From NCBI GenBank assembly GCA_947492745.1, contig CANLOE010000071.1, forward strand, positions 1 through 38,665: DNA of 38,665 nt. The letters run 5' to 3'. Both the position numbers and the translations under genes were made by a program. The notes below the pieces were generated by a model. That model searched no databases, was not told where the DNA came from, and saw only the letters and a list, made by a program, of their open reading frames with translations. This document shows positions 25,988 through 35,130 of the stretch, one piece after another. The first letter of the stretch is position 1; every line of letters starts with the position of its first letter. Source of the DNA: an uncultured Cyclobacteriaceae bacterium (lineage in GTDB: Bacteria; Bacteroidota; Bacteroidia; Cytophagales; Cyclobacteriaceae).

Positions 25988-27361
25988 ATGGTAATCGAAG
26001 CAATAAAAAAAGTTCTAAAAAGAGATCATAGGGTTATTTTACCCGATTTGGGGGCCATTATCATGGATGAGGCACTATCCAATACTATCTTCTTCAATGA
26101 ATACATCAAGTTCGATGACGAGCTGGTCATCAAACAGTTCGTAGAACTCACAGGTAAAGACTTGGAGACCGCAAGAGCATCCGTCGAAGAATACATTCTG
26201 GACATTAAAAAAACCTTGGATAAAAGACAGTCCCATGAAATTCCCGGATTAGGTTTTATCCAAACGGACGAACACAATAAAATCATCCTGAACAAGCATG
26301 ATCTTATGGCCATTAACAATACAGATCAGGCCCTTGTGCTCGATTCACCGGAGAAAGAAGAGACAACAGTAAAGCTCTCCAACGAAAATGATAACATAGA
26401 GGATATGGATAGTCCCGACCTTACTACTTTGGAAGACGAAGAGCCATTAAAAGAGACCATAGAGGAGTGGGAAGATAGGCTGGAGCCGGAAGATATCAAA
26501 GAAATCGAAGACTATGCAGGTTTTTTGGATAACAATGATTACACTCCGAGGACTGAGGTCAACGAAACCGGTAACAGTACTGCTCGGGAGAAGGATGAAA
26601 TAACTCCGCTGAGTGAAGATTTTGATACTGTTCTAGAGGAAGAGGAGCATGAGTCGGACAGTCGGGAAGATGGGGTTAAGTCCGGTACTGAAGAAGAAAA
26701 CAGCTTCGGGTCCATAGACTTTGAGGAAGAAGATGAAGCCCCTTTTGTGGACGAAGAAAATGAGGGCAGCCAAAAGAAAGTAGGATGGATCGTATCGATT
26801 TCATTGGTTCTCGTGGCAGCTGTAGGCGCTTCACTGTGGTACTTTTACCTGAGGCCAGCTTCCGCCGATACTCCAGAAATCCTTACCCAGCGTTCTACCG
26901 GTACGCTTACCGGAAGCCCGTCGGAAGTGGAGGGGGTAGCAGCAGTGGCAGACGATGAAGCTTACTCCGAAGGTTTTGATGATAAAGAACCCACTCAAGA
27001 AGAACCTACAGAAATAATAGAGAAGGAAAACACTTCCTCAGAACTACAACCTACAGAAACACCTATAAAAGAGGTAGAAGAAAAGGTCACCTCCTCTCCT
27101 GCCGAAAGTGAAGAAGGGGAAATCCCCCAAAGTCGCTCGGGTACTTTCAGTATCATCTTGGGCGGGTTCAAGGTCGAAGGCAATGCCGACGCTTATGTGA
27201 AAAAACTCAATGAAAAAGGATACAACGTATCAAAATATACCCGAGGTACATCGCTGTTCTATGTAGGGTATCCCAATATACCAACAAAAGTGGAAGCAAA
27301 ACGCAAACTCGAAGCCATCAAGAAAGTAGCTTCAAGTGCTTGGATAAAAAAGGAACAATGA
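25988..27361 (+). CDS. HU-like domain / transmembrane / SPOR domain protein
   Basis: 457 residues. An HU/CCDC81-like N-terminal domain (about 1-105: RVILPDLGAIIMDE, then IPGLGFIQ) precedes a long acidic linker rich in Glu/Asp (about 120-262), one membrane helix (VGWIVSISLVLVAAVGASLW, about 265-288), a second acidic/Pro/Thr linker, and a C-terminal SPOR domain (about 383-457: GTFSIILGGFKVEGNADAYV). SPOR domains bind glycan strands bare of stem peptides at division sites. The HU-like part would face the cytoplasm, so the protein could link DNA or another cytoplasmic partner to the septal wall; this is inference. It is monocistronic. Confidence 0.87.
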   Translation: MVIEAIKKVLKRDHRVILPDLGAIIMDEALSNTIFFNEYIKFDDELVIKQFVELTGKDLETARASVEEYILDIKKTLDKRQSHEIPGLGFIQTDEHNKIILNKHDLMAINNTDQALVLDSPEKEETTVKLSNENDNIEDMDSPDLTTLEDEEPLKETIEEWEDRLEPEDIKEIEDYAGFLDNNDYTPRTEVNETGNSTAREKDEITPLSEDFDTVLEEEEHESDSREDGVKSGTEEENSFGSIDFEEEDEAPFVDEENEGSQKKVGWIVSISLVLVAAVGASLWYFYLRPASADTPEILTQRSTGTLTGSPSEVEGVAAVADDEAYSEGFDDKEPTQEEPTEIIEKENTSSELQPTETPIKEVEEKVTSSPAESEEGEIPQSRSGTFSIILGGFKVEGNADAYVKKLNEKGYNVSKYTRGTSLFYVGYPNIPTKVEAKRKLEAIKKVASSAWIKKEQ

Positions 27362-27616
27362 ACGATCAATAATCTAAAGATGAAGTAAAAGACGAGTCGG
27401 GTATGGTCATCAGTATAATCATTGCTCAGCCCGAATTGCACAACAGCTCACCATTTTGTCGGTTTCATTGGTCTCGTGAATACGATGTAGTTGGAGCTTC
27501 ATTATGAGGGCTCATAAATACAGCAAGCAAATCATGGGCTTTCCCAAATTCAGTATAGTATTATTAGCGCGAATTCAAAAAATACATTCATTTCACTGAT
27601 TTTCAACCCATTGAAA

Positions 27617-27946
27617 CCCAATTAATCAATAGGATTTCGTCATGAGGGCATAAAATACACTAAAACAACGGTTTAGGTGAGGTGGCTTAGTGGATAAGTG
27701 ACAAAGCTACGTAGTGTAAAGCCGCTGATTTTAACCCAAAATGTCCATTAGAAAATCTATTCCGGACTTAACTGGCTTCAAATCAGTAAATGAATGCGTT
27801 TTTTGAATTCACCGTAGCGGTGCTACGCTGAACCCAAGAAAACGCACTGATGTATTGCCATTTAAGTCCTCATGACGAAGTTCCAACGAACATTTTGGGT
27901 TTAAAGCAATTTATGTTCGGAACAGGAAGGTTATTGATCATTTGGG
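27617..27946 (+). repeat. type D MITE-like element split by a type A element
   Basis: CCCAATTAATCAATAGG to TTGATCATTTGGG; it resembles 11473-11640 on both sides of the 165-bp type A insertion (330 bp in total, 160 after removing the insertion and one 5-bp repeat). Bases 27510-27610 before it hold a decayed B-like piece. Confidence 0.75.
27735..27899 (+). repeat. type A MITE-like element, complete, 165 bp, nested
   Basis: CCCAAAATGTCC to ACATTTTGGG, inserted into the type D element after GCTGATT. It has a perfect 5-bp direct repeat TTTAA (27730-27734 and 27900-27904). The matching uninterrupted site is at 11588-11600. Confidence 0.9.
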
Positions 27947-28604
27947 TAAATCATAGGTTTGAAATCGTAGCTGTTGTAAAACTCAAAAAGGCACTGCCGT
28001 AATTGTTTTAATATCAAATGTATTAGCGAAGGCTATTCTGATGAAATGTTTTAAGATTACTATAAGGATTTGATATCACTTACTCCAGAGTAGCAAGTGT
28101 GAAATACTGTCCTGAGGATAGTCGCCGGTAAAGATACCCACCGCTTGGGGCCACAGGCAAAGACAGCAATGCTATCTACGAAAGTTTCGATAAAACTACG
28201 CACCAAAAAAATACTTTCGCCTATAATGATGGCAATTAATATACTCTAGTAATCACTGGAAATCAGATACTAATATCATGTGTACACTGTCAGATTGAAT
28301 TTAGCCAAGCTCATCGTTCAGCAAAACCTGTTAGGGTACAAACAGAAAGAGCTATTCGATGGCATAGATGAGTTGGACACACAAAATAATAATAGCTAAA
28401 ATCTATAACGACTAATGACTAAATAGAAAATCAATCTATAAAAACCTAACTAAAAGCAATAATGAAAATAGTAAGCAAAAATTTACAATAAAATATTCTA
28501 ACTAAAAATGAGTAATGTTTTATTTTTTACATGTAAGTTTTAGTGTAAAAAACATCAAATCTACGAAAGATGGAGATAATATGCTTCTAAAGCTACACCA
28601 AATC
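27947..28604. other. gene-free gap with E-like remnant
   Basis: No supported gene. About 28110-28240 shows E-like features (GTCGCCGGTAAAGATA, then AAGACAGCAATGCTATCT). A short frame near 28290-28400 reading NLAKLIVQQNLLGYKQKELFDG is unassigned. The last 150 bases are very AT-rich with a TTTTTTACA / TGTAAAAAA inverted pair near 28520-28555 that might end the minus-strand gene. Confidence 0.5.
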
Positions 28605-29462
28605 CTACCTTCTTCTACCCTTCTTTTTCAACCTCTTTTTCTTCTTGTTTTTGTTTTTGTTAACGGTACTCTTTCCTTTTCGTCGTTGTTCTATCTTGGT
28701 ATTGAACAGGTACGCAGTCGATACACGAAAGCCACTATTACGTGATTTTAAATCTTCCGTAGTGGCTATGCCCCCTCCAAAAAAGCCCGCATCCTGAGCT
28801 AAAAAGGTGTGCCCTAGCTCATAACGAAAATCGATAATGAGCCGTTGTCCATTAAAAGGCTCAAACACGAGTCCCGTACCGAAGTTAAGCCCTAACTGTA
28901 AACGATTGGCCCGAGGCACGTAGAACGAATTAGGGCTGCCCAAGTCCGTAGGCTGATCGCCAAAAACCACATTATATTTGATTTTCGTATTCAGGAAATC
29001 TTCGTCAATATCACTGGATTCTATGAATCCATTGCCTCTGAGCCAATAACTGATATTTGGCCCCACTCCTCCGTACCACCGATAAATATTTTTCTTGCCA
29101 ACCCTGGCCTTGAAATCTGTTTTGAAAAATATGGGTACGTCAATATGGTGATTGAATGATTGGTTTCTAAAGCGTTCATCTAGAATACCCTCTGTTATTT
29201 TACCTTTTAAAGAGTAGATTATTTCGAAATGCAAATAATATCTTTTCTTCATTTCTACGGCTATTGCCGCACCTGCATTCCACCCCAAGAGGGGCTTTAC
29301 TTCGACTTTCTCCAGATTGGTCTTGTCTTCGAATGAAGTGTAGGATAACTGAACACCTACTTTGGGTCCAATCAGCAGTTGCCCATTAGATGTCAATACG
29401 CTAGAGAAAAAAATGGCAATAGCAATAGAAAAAAATCTCAACATGAATTTACGTTTTAGCAA
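28605..29462 (-). CDS. outer-membrane beta-barrel protein (PorT-like) with basic C-terminal tail
   Basis: 285 residues. Signal peptide (about 1-27, ending near SNGQ), then a PorT/OmpA-like small barrel with alternating hydrophobic strands (LLIGPKVGVQLSYTSF, then GWNAGAAIAVEMKKRYYLHFEI, then LQLGLNFGTGLVFEPF, RLIIDFRYELGHTF, GFRVSTAYLFN). Barrels normally end in an aromatic residue; here the last strand (STAYLFN) is followed by about 30 residues almost wholly Lys/Arg/Asn. That tail is odd for this family. It is transcribed divergently from the PorP/SprF-like gene, suggesting a related job at the outer membrane. Confidence 0.83.
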   Translation of the reverse strand: MLKRKFMLRFFSIAIAIFFSSVLTSNGQLLIGPKVGVQLSYTSFEDKTNLEKVEVKPLLGWNAGAAIAVEMKKRYYLHFEIIYSLKGKITEGILDERFRNQSFNHHIDVPIFFKTDFKARVGKKNIYRWYGGVGPNISYWLRGNGFIESSDIDEDFLNTKIKYNVVFGDQPTDLGSPNSFYVPRANRLQLGLNFGTGLVFEPFNGQRLIIDFRYELGHTFLAQDAGFFGGGIATTEDLKSRNSGFRVSTAYLFNTKIEQRRKGKSTVNKNKNKKKKRLKKKGRRR

Positions 29463-29483
29463 TCACAAAATTCCCTTGTAATA

Positions 29484-29510
29484 CAAAGATACAAATTACC
29501 TTAAAACCAA
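29484..29510 (-). promoter_or_regulatory. candidate promoter of the barrel gene
   Basis: On the minus strand TATCTTTG (29491-29484) matches TAnnTTTG exactly, with TTG at 29510-29508, 16 bases upstream. The -7 box ends about 22 bases before the start codon at 29462. Prediction by consensus. Confidence 0.5.
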
Positions 29511-29718
29511 CTATTTACATTCATCTTTTTGCGAAAATTGAACTAATCAAGGACGAAATTATTCAAAATCATTATATTAGCCAATTAAGAAAGGTTTTTT
29601 ATTTAAAATAACTCAATACAGGTCAAAAAAAGTATCTTTTTGTTTACTTTTAAATTATACTATAGAGTTTATAATTGTTTTTAGCAATAATTAATAATTT
29701 TTTATGTTATCAATTTAG

Positions 29719-29753
29719 TTGAAGAACGAGATTAATATTGGCTTTACATTTTG
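29719..29753 (+). promoter_or_regulatory. candidate promoter of the PorP/SprF-like gene
   Basis: TTG (29719-29721) and TACATTTTG (29745-29753), with 23 bases between, are a loose match to the Bacteroidota pattern. About 38 bases before the ATG. The gap 29463-29790 between the two divergent genes is otherwise AT-rich with nothing else recognised. Confidence 0.35.
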
Positions 29754-29790
29754 ATAAATAGAATTGTAATTGCCTGATTAATATGAGGCC

Positions 29791-31680
29791 ATGATGAGCA
29801 GTACGTTGAATTTTTTTGCACTTATAGTAGTTTCCTTTTTTGTCAGTTCTATTGCCCAAGCCCAGAATGCCCCTGTGTACAGTAATTATTATAATAATCT
29901 TTACCTGTACAACCCGGCGGAGGCGGGGATAGAGAGCTATACTATGCTTCATTTCAATCATCGACAGCAATGGGTAGGTTTTGATGGGTCCCCTCGCGTA
30001 TCCACTTTGAGCCTACAAACCCCTTTTGACGGTAGCAATGCAGCTTTGGGACTGAAAATATCCACTTTTAGTAGAGGTCTACTCACTACTAACGATGTCT
30101 TGGTCACCTACGGCTATCATGTTCCGCTCAACGACAATGTAAAGTTACGGTTCGGTCTTTCGGCAGGATTGATATCCAATGGATTAGATATCGATAGAGT
30201 CGATGCGCCCGATGACCCGGCTGTACTCAATTACTTAGAGAACAATCTACAACCTACCGGCAACTTCGGACTAAAGTTGGAAACTGACGGTATCAACTTT
30301 GGTCTGGTCATGCCCCAGCTTTTTGGACAGGCTTTCGCTTATACAGAGAGCTTCGAGGCCTTGGGCAATATATCACCATTTGATAATCTCATGGGCATGG
30401 TGTATTACAGAAAGAAACTCAAACCAAAAGTCTCCTCTAGAAGTAGAAGAAAGCTATCTGCCAAAGAACTGGATTTGGGCTATGCGCCGCTCGAACTCTA
30501 TTTGCTGTACCACTACAGTAGTTTCGGTAACAATCAGTATGAAGCTCTTGCAAAGCTTAACTTGAGCAAATACTTCTGGGTAGGCGGTGGATTCAGGCAA
30601 GAACTGGGCTTAACGGCCAATACCGGTCTGAAATACAATGGATTTACTTTCAGTTATGCCTATGAACCTTCCTCTGAACAGGTCACAGGATTAATCAATG
30701 GAAGTCATGAGTTACAAATCGGTATTCGTTTTGGAGATAGAAAAGAAACCAAGCAAGAAGCAGAAGAAAGAAAAAGAAAGGCCGCAAAATTAAAGGCTCA
30801 AAGAGAGGCGAAAGCAAAACAAGCCGCTGCAAAACGCGAGGCAGCAAAACAAGAACAAGCTAGAAAAGAAGAAGCCGCAAGACAGGAAGAGGCCAGAAAT
30901 GAGGCCGCAAGACAGGAAGAGAACAGAAGGGAGGCCGCAAGACAGGAGGAGAACAGAAGGGAGGCCGCAAGGCAGGAAGAGAACAGAAGGGAGGCCGCAA
31001 GGCAGGAAGAGAACAGAAGGGAGGCCGCAAGACAGGAAGAGGCCAGAAAAGAGGCCGCAAGACAGGAAGAGGCCAGAAATGAGGCCGCAAGGCAGGAAGA
31101 GGCCAGAAATGAGGCCGCAAGACAGGAAGAGGCCAGAAATGAGGCCGCAAGACAGGAAGAGGCCAGAAATGAGGCCGCAAGACAGGAAGAGGCCAGAAAT
31201 GAGGCCGCAAGGCAGGAAGAGGCCAGAAAAGAGGAAGAAAGAAAAGCTGAACTTGCAAAAATTCAGGAATCAGTAGCACCTCTGAATGAAGACGATAAAA
31301 AAGGGAAAAAGAGAAAGAAGAAAACAGAAATAAAATCCGTTCTTACTCCCGAGGATACTACCAATACGGATCATAATGCCCGCTACAACCGTACAGAAGA
31401 GGTTGCAGTGAGCGATTTGAGTAAAAAGCAAAAAAAGAAGCGCTATTTGGTCTATATCAGAGACTACGGGGACTTCTCTTCTGCGGATGACTTCAGGGTA
31501 GAACTGATCGAACAAGGACTGAATGGAAGCGTATTCTTTTATAATGCAACAAAACGCTTTTATGTATATATTTATGAGACGGATAAGAAATCGGATGCTA
31601 AGACCGAAGCGAAAAACCTAGGCACCGTTACCCAATATAGGAATGTAAAAGTACTGACGATCCTAGAAGAAGAAGATTGA
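29791..31680 (+). CDS. PorP/SprF family membrane protein fused to repeat coiled coil and SPOR-like domain
   Basis: 629 residues. Signal peptide (about 1-24, SSIAQAQ), then a PorP/SprF domain (about 25-312; hallmark NNLYLYNPAEAG near 34-45 and beta strands ending in SHELQIGIRFG). Next comes a highly charged helical region (about 315-490) built of decapeptides such as EAARQEEARN, then a basic KKGKKRKKK patch, and a C-terminal SPOR-like domain of about 80 residues (RYLVYIRDYGDFSSADDF to KVLTIL). In F. johnsoniae SprF supports export of the adhesin SprB; here a SprB-like gene follows two genes on. The helical arm could span the periplasm so that the SPOR-like end touches peptidoglycan; this is inference. 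Met2 is an equally good start. Confidence 0.9.
   Translation: MMSSTLNFFALIVVSFFVSSIAQAQNAPVYSNYYNNLYLYNPAEAGIESYTMLHFNHRQQWVGFDGSPRVSTLSLQTPFDGSNAALGLKISTFSRGLLTTNDVLVTYGYHVPLNDNVKLRFGLSAGLISNGLDIDRVDAPDDPAVLNYLENNLQPTGNFGLKLETDGINFGLVMPQLFGQAFAYTESFEALGNISPFDNLMGMVYYRKKLKPKVSSRSRRKLSAKELDLGYAPLELYLLYHYSSFGNNQYEALAKLNLSKYFWVGGGFRQELGLTANTGLKYNGFTFSYAYEPSSEQVTGLINGSHELQIGIRFGDRKETKQEAEERKRKAAKLKAQREAKAKQAAAKREAAKQEQARKEEAARQEEARNEAARQEENRREAARQEENRREAARQEENRREAARQEENRREAARQEEARKEAARQEEARNEAARQEEARNEAARQEEARNEAARQEEARNEAARQEEARNEAARQEEARKEEERKAELAKIQESVAPLNEDDKKGKKRKKKTEIKSVLTPEDTTNTDHNARYNRTEEVAVSDLSKKQKKKRYLVYIRDYGDFSSADDFRVELIEQGLNGSVFFYNATKRFYVYIYETDKKSDAKTEAKNLGTVTQYRNVKVLTILEEED
30871..31230 (+). 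repeat. 12 tandem 30-bp repeats inside the PorP/SprF-like gene
   Basis: Twelve in-frame, uninterrupted 30-base units of the GAGGCCGCAAGACAGGAAGA type. Two main variants occur: seven units end EEAR(N/K) with alanine, and a block of four consecutive units (30901-31020) ends EENRR. Third-position differences are few, so copies have expanded recently. Copy number is likely to vary between strains. Confidence 0.95.
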
Positions 31681-31824
31681 CTTTTTGATATAGAAATAAG
31701 AGTAAAGCGTAGATGTTCAGTGCATTACAAAACTAATTGGGTTACATATAATTGATTGGATTGTAGTGAGTTAGATTACTTATTTTAAGATACTACTCAG
31801 TTTTGATACGAAGAGATAGTCACT

Positions 31825-34800
31825 ATGAATAAAAGAATATATACCCAAATTGGCCTGCTTCTATTTTTGATTTTTTTTTCCTCTAAAATACTGGCACAGG
31901 CACCCGTCATCAGTGGAGTTGACAAAAATTCAGGGTCTGTGGGTGAGGTTGTTACGATAACGGGTTCGGGTTTCGGTACCTCCATAGGAGATATGATCGT
32001 GTATTTCGGAGCTGCAAAAGGAGGTATTCAATTTGCCGATAACTCCACTATTAAGGTAAGTGTTCCGGCAGGAGCGACCCACGAACGGATTTCTGTGACA
32101 AATCTCAGGACCAAACTGACTGCCTATTCCAGCCACCCATTTATGATGACCTTTGGCGGCGAACCAGGGCAAATGAACTTCGCAGAACAAGTGGACTTTG
32201 ATGTTACAGGAGCAGGTACCAAGACAGATCTCTACGATTTATGTGTCTGCGATTTTACCGGAGATGATAAACCCGACATTGCGGGAGCGAACCAAGAAAG
32301 CATCTCTTTCCCTCTTTTCACCAATATCAGTCCAATAGATGATGCGGACCTACGGCTTCAGGCCATACCGGCCGGTATAAACACCTTAAATGTAGCCTGT
32401 GGAGACTTGGATGGAAATGGAGAGAAAGACCTTTTATTCTCCAAAACCAATAAGATAACCAGCAACGAGAACAATGTTGTATTGATCCTACCCAATATTG
32501 AAAGTGGTGGTACCCCTCTGAATCTAGAAATCCCGGATATGGCGGCAGACGACACCGACAATGTCGATGTAGGCCGTATGGCCATAGGTGATCTGGATCT
32601 GGACGGTAAGCCCGAAATCATTGTGGTCAACAGTGTGAAGCAAAAATCGGAAATCATTGTATTTCGAAATACCAGCAGCACAACGACCCTTGCCTTCGAT
32701 GCTCCGGTACGTATCCCCTTTTTGACAGCAGGTGATGCCAGTGCTTTTGATATCGCTATAGAGGACCTTAACAATGACGGTAGACCCGAGGTCATCGCTA
32801 TAAACGGTGACGGTACCAATACCGACCCTAACATACCCAAAGTACTTATCCTCAATAATGAAAGTAGCGTAGGAAATATTCAATTGACCGCTCCCCTCGG
32901 GTTGAAATATAGAGGAGCCAATAGAGTAGTGAAGGTCGGTGATCTGAATGGAGACGGAAAATCCGATATCATCGTCACCAACTTCAATCAAAAACCATCC
33001 GTTTACTTAAATGAAAGTATGGATAAAGGCAGGGTGGCATTCCCTGAGAATCCCATCGTTCTGAACGATGTGGCAAAAACCCTGAACGCTTGGGGTTTGG
33101 ACCTAGGAGATATGGACGGTGATGGCAAACTGGATTTAGTCATTGCCTACACCCAAGGTGATGAAATTCGAATCTTAAGAAACACGACCGATTTCAGTAG
33201 CCCTACCACTCTTAGTTTTGACGAGGAAGTAATCGACATCAATGAGAATACGCGAAATGTAAGAGTCGTAGATGTCAACGGAGATTCCAAGCCCGACATC
33301 GTCTTCAACAAAAGAGACGCGGGTGGCTCCGATCTCGTTGCCTCCAGGGTTTCTGTACTACTGAACATCAGTTGCATAAAGCCTGCCTTTCAACAGGAAA
33401 ATCCATTGAACAGTTGTACCGGTGGTGTGACCATTAGTGTGGGGGAAAGTGCGGGCATCACCTCTTATGTCTGGAAAGATGAAAGTGGGAATATTGTAAA
33501 AGACGGCGCTGACAACACATTGGACGTGGGAATAGGCACCTTCAAATATACGGTGACTGCCATAGGCCCCAAATTGAAAGATGGCGCGGAGTGCAATTTG
33601 ACTTCAGAGCAGATTACCATTACCACCTCGGAGGGGAGTGTACCTTCTGTTTTTGAAGCCAGTTCCAATTCGCCCGTTTGTGAAAGTTCCGTTCTGAGGC
33701 TTGAAGCCACCAGTATCCCCAGTGGTTCCTATAAATGGATACTTCCCGATGGCACAGAACAGATTTCCACTAGTAATATACTGGAAATCAACAATTTTAC
33801 CCCTGAACTTGCCGGTACCTATAAGGTGGAATTACTACTGGGCGGAGGTACCTGTAAAGTTGCTGAAAACATCACAGTAGTAACCGCTGCCACCGTAGCA
33901 CCTATACGCATCGTATCTTCTTTTGGAGATCTTTTATGCAATGGAAAAAATTCCACCACTCTCTCTGTAGCTCCCGGTCTGGAAAGCTACCAATGGTTTT
34001 TGAACGGCGAAGCTATCCTTGGAGCTACCGGTGCGAGACTTGAAGATGTAAGTGTTGCAGGTAATTATACCGTGGAAGTAAGGCCCGCTCCCGAGTGCGA
34101 CCCCATCATCTCCCCTATTCAGAACATCAATGTAGTCGACCCACCCGCCACCGATTTCAGCTTCTCTCCTGACCGAGCCTGTATTGATACCGAAGTACAG
34201 TTTATGAGCAATTCTTCCGGTGCTGCCGGCCAAGACCTCTCCTTTGATTGGAACTTTGGAGATGGAAGAAACTCCACTGAAGAAAACCCCATCCATAGCT
34301 TCGTCAGCATACAAGATTTCATCGTAAACCTGAAAGTCGGGTATGCGGATCTTACCTCCTGTAGTGCGGAAATCTCAAAAACAATTACTATTGAAGATGG
34401 AGGACCTGATGTGACCATATCCATGGACAAGCCTGGCCTTCTTTGTCCAGAAGAAGTGCGTACCTTAACCGTAGATGGAGATTTTGCCAATTATTTCTGG
34501 AACAACGGCGCTATGGGCAAAAGCATCAAAATCGATTCCGCGTTTACCTATAAAGTAACTGTTACTACCGAAAGTGGATGTGAAGTCACCTCCAATTCTA
34601 TTTTTGTCGGCAACTTTCCCACCATTAGAATACGGCTCACCGCCACCCCCCCTACCATCGATCTGGGAGAAAGTACCGAACTGATTGTCGGAGGCCTACG
34701 AGACGTAAGCTGGGAACCTACCGATGGGTTGAGCGCGCCCAATGATGCCGTAACAACAGCAACACCTACCGCAGAAACTACTTACACCGCCACAGGTACG

Positions 34801-35130
34801 GATGATAATGGCTGTATCGTCTCAGAGTCCATATTTATCGATGTTATTGGAGGCAGGGTCACAGAACTGCTCAACCCCAAAAATATCTTCTCGCCCAATG
34901 GAGACCGGAACAATGATCTCTGGCAAATAAAGGACATCGAAAAGTTTCCCCAATGTGCTGTGACCGTATATGACAAAAAAGGCATTAAAGTCTTCGAAGC
35001 ACAACCCTACAATAACGACTGGGACGGTAGCGTCAACGGTAAGCAACTGCCGAATGGAGTCTATTTCTATATCATCACCTGCGAAGGAGATGATAACGCC
35101 ACAAAAGGAAGTCTAACCGTCATTCGATAA
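31825..35130 (+). CDS. large T9SS type B surface protein with IPT/TIG, FG-GAP and PKD domains
   Basis: 1101 residues. Signal peptide (1-24, ILAQ), an IPT/TIG domain (about 26-110: SVGEVVTITGSGFG), then five or more FG-GAP/VCBS-type repeats (about 120-510) with Ca-binding-like loops such as DLDGNGEKD, DLNGDGKSD, DMDGDGKLD and DVNGDSKPD. Cysteine-bearing Ig-like segments follow (about 515-760), a PKD domain (about 775-860: FDWNFGDG), further Ig-like segments, and a gliding-motility-associated C-terminal domain (about 1012-1101: NIFSPNGDRNNDLW, DWDGSVNGKQLPNGVYFY), the type B T9SS signal. It is exported and surface-held, probably adhesive. It lies 144 bases downstream of the PorP/SprF-like gene. 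Confidence 0.92.
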   Translation: MNKRIYTQIGLLLFLIFFSSKILAQAPVISGVDKNSGSVGEVVTITGSGFGTSIGDMIVYFGAAKGGIQFADNSTIKVSVPAGATHERISVTNLRTKLTAYSSHPFMMTFGGEPGQMNFAEQVDFDVTGAGTKTDLYDLCVCDFTGDDKPDIAGANQESISFPLFTNISPIDDADLRLQAIPAGINTLNVACGDLDGNGEKDLLFSKTNKITSNENNVVLILPNIESGGTPLNLEIPDMAADDTDNVDVGRMAIGDLDLDGKPEIIVVNSVKQKSEIIVFRNTSSTTTLAFDAPVRIPFLTAGDASAFDIAIEDLNNDGRPEVIAINGDGTNTDPNIPKVLILNNESSVGNIQLTAPLGLKYRGANRVVKVGDLNGDGKSDIIVTNFNQKPSVYLNESMDKGRVAFPENPIVLNDVAKTLNAWGLDLGDMDGDGKLDLVIAYTQGDEIRILRNTTDFSSPTTLSFDEEVIDINENTRNVRVVDVNGDSKPDIVFNKRDAGGSDLVASRVSVLLNISCIKPAFQQENPLNSCTGGVTISVGESAGITSYVWKDESGNIVKDGADNTLDVGIGTFKYTVTAIGPKLKDGAECNLTSEQITITTSEGSVPSVFEASSNSPVCESSVLRLEATSIPSGSYKWILPDGTEQISTSNILEINNFTPELAGTYKVELLLGGGTCKVAENITVVTAATVAPIRIVSSFGDLLCNGKNSTTLSVAPGLESYQWFLNGEAILGATGARLEDVSVAGNYTVEVRPAPECDPIISPIQNINVVDPPATDFSFSPDRACIDTEVQFMSNSSGAAGQDLSFDWNFGDGRNSTEENPIHSFVSIQDFIVNLKVGYADLTSCSAEISKTITIEDGGPDVTISMDKPGLLCPEEVRTLTVDGDFANYFWNNGAMGKSIKIDSAFTYKVTVTTESGCEVTSNSIFVGNFPTIRIRLTATPPTIDLGESTELIVGGLRDVSWEPTDGLSAPNDAVTTATPTAETTYTATGTDDNGCIVSESIFIDVIGGRVTELLNPKNIFSPNGDRNNDLWQIKDIEKFPQCAVTVYDKKGIKVFEAQPYNNDWDGSVNGKQLPNGVYFYIITCEGDDNATKGSLTVIR

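Noticed and set aside
30871-31230. CRISPR-like array (30-bp repeats)
   Set aside because: The units are directly tandem with no spacers and lie in frame inside a coding sequence.
30860-31279. Proline/leucine-rich and basic repeat ORFs on both strands over the tandem repeat
   Set aside because: They are shadow frames of the 30-bp repeats of the PorP/SprF-like gene; a 30-base unit gives open frames in several registers.
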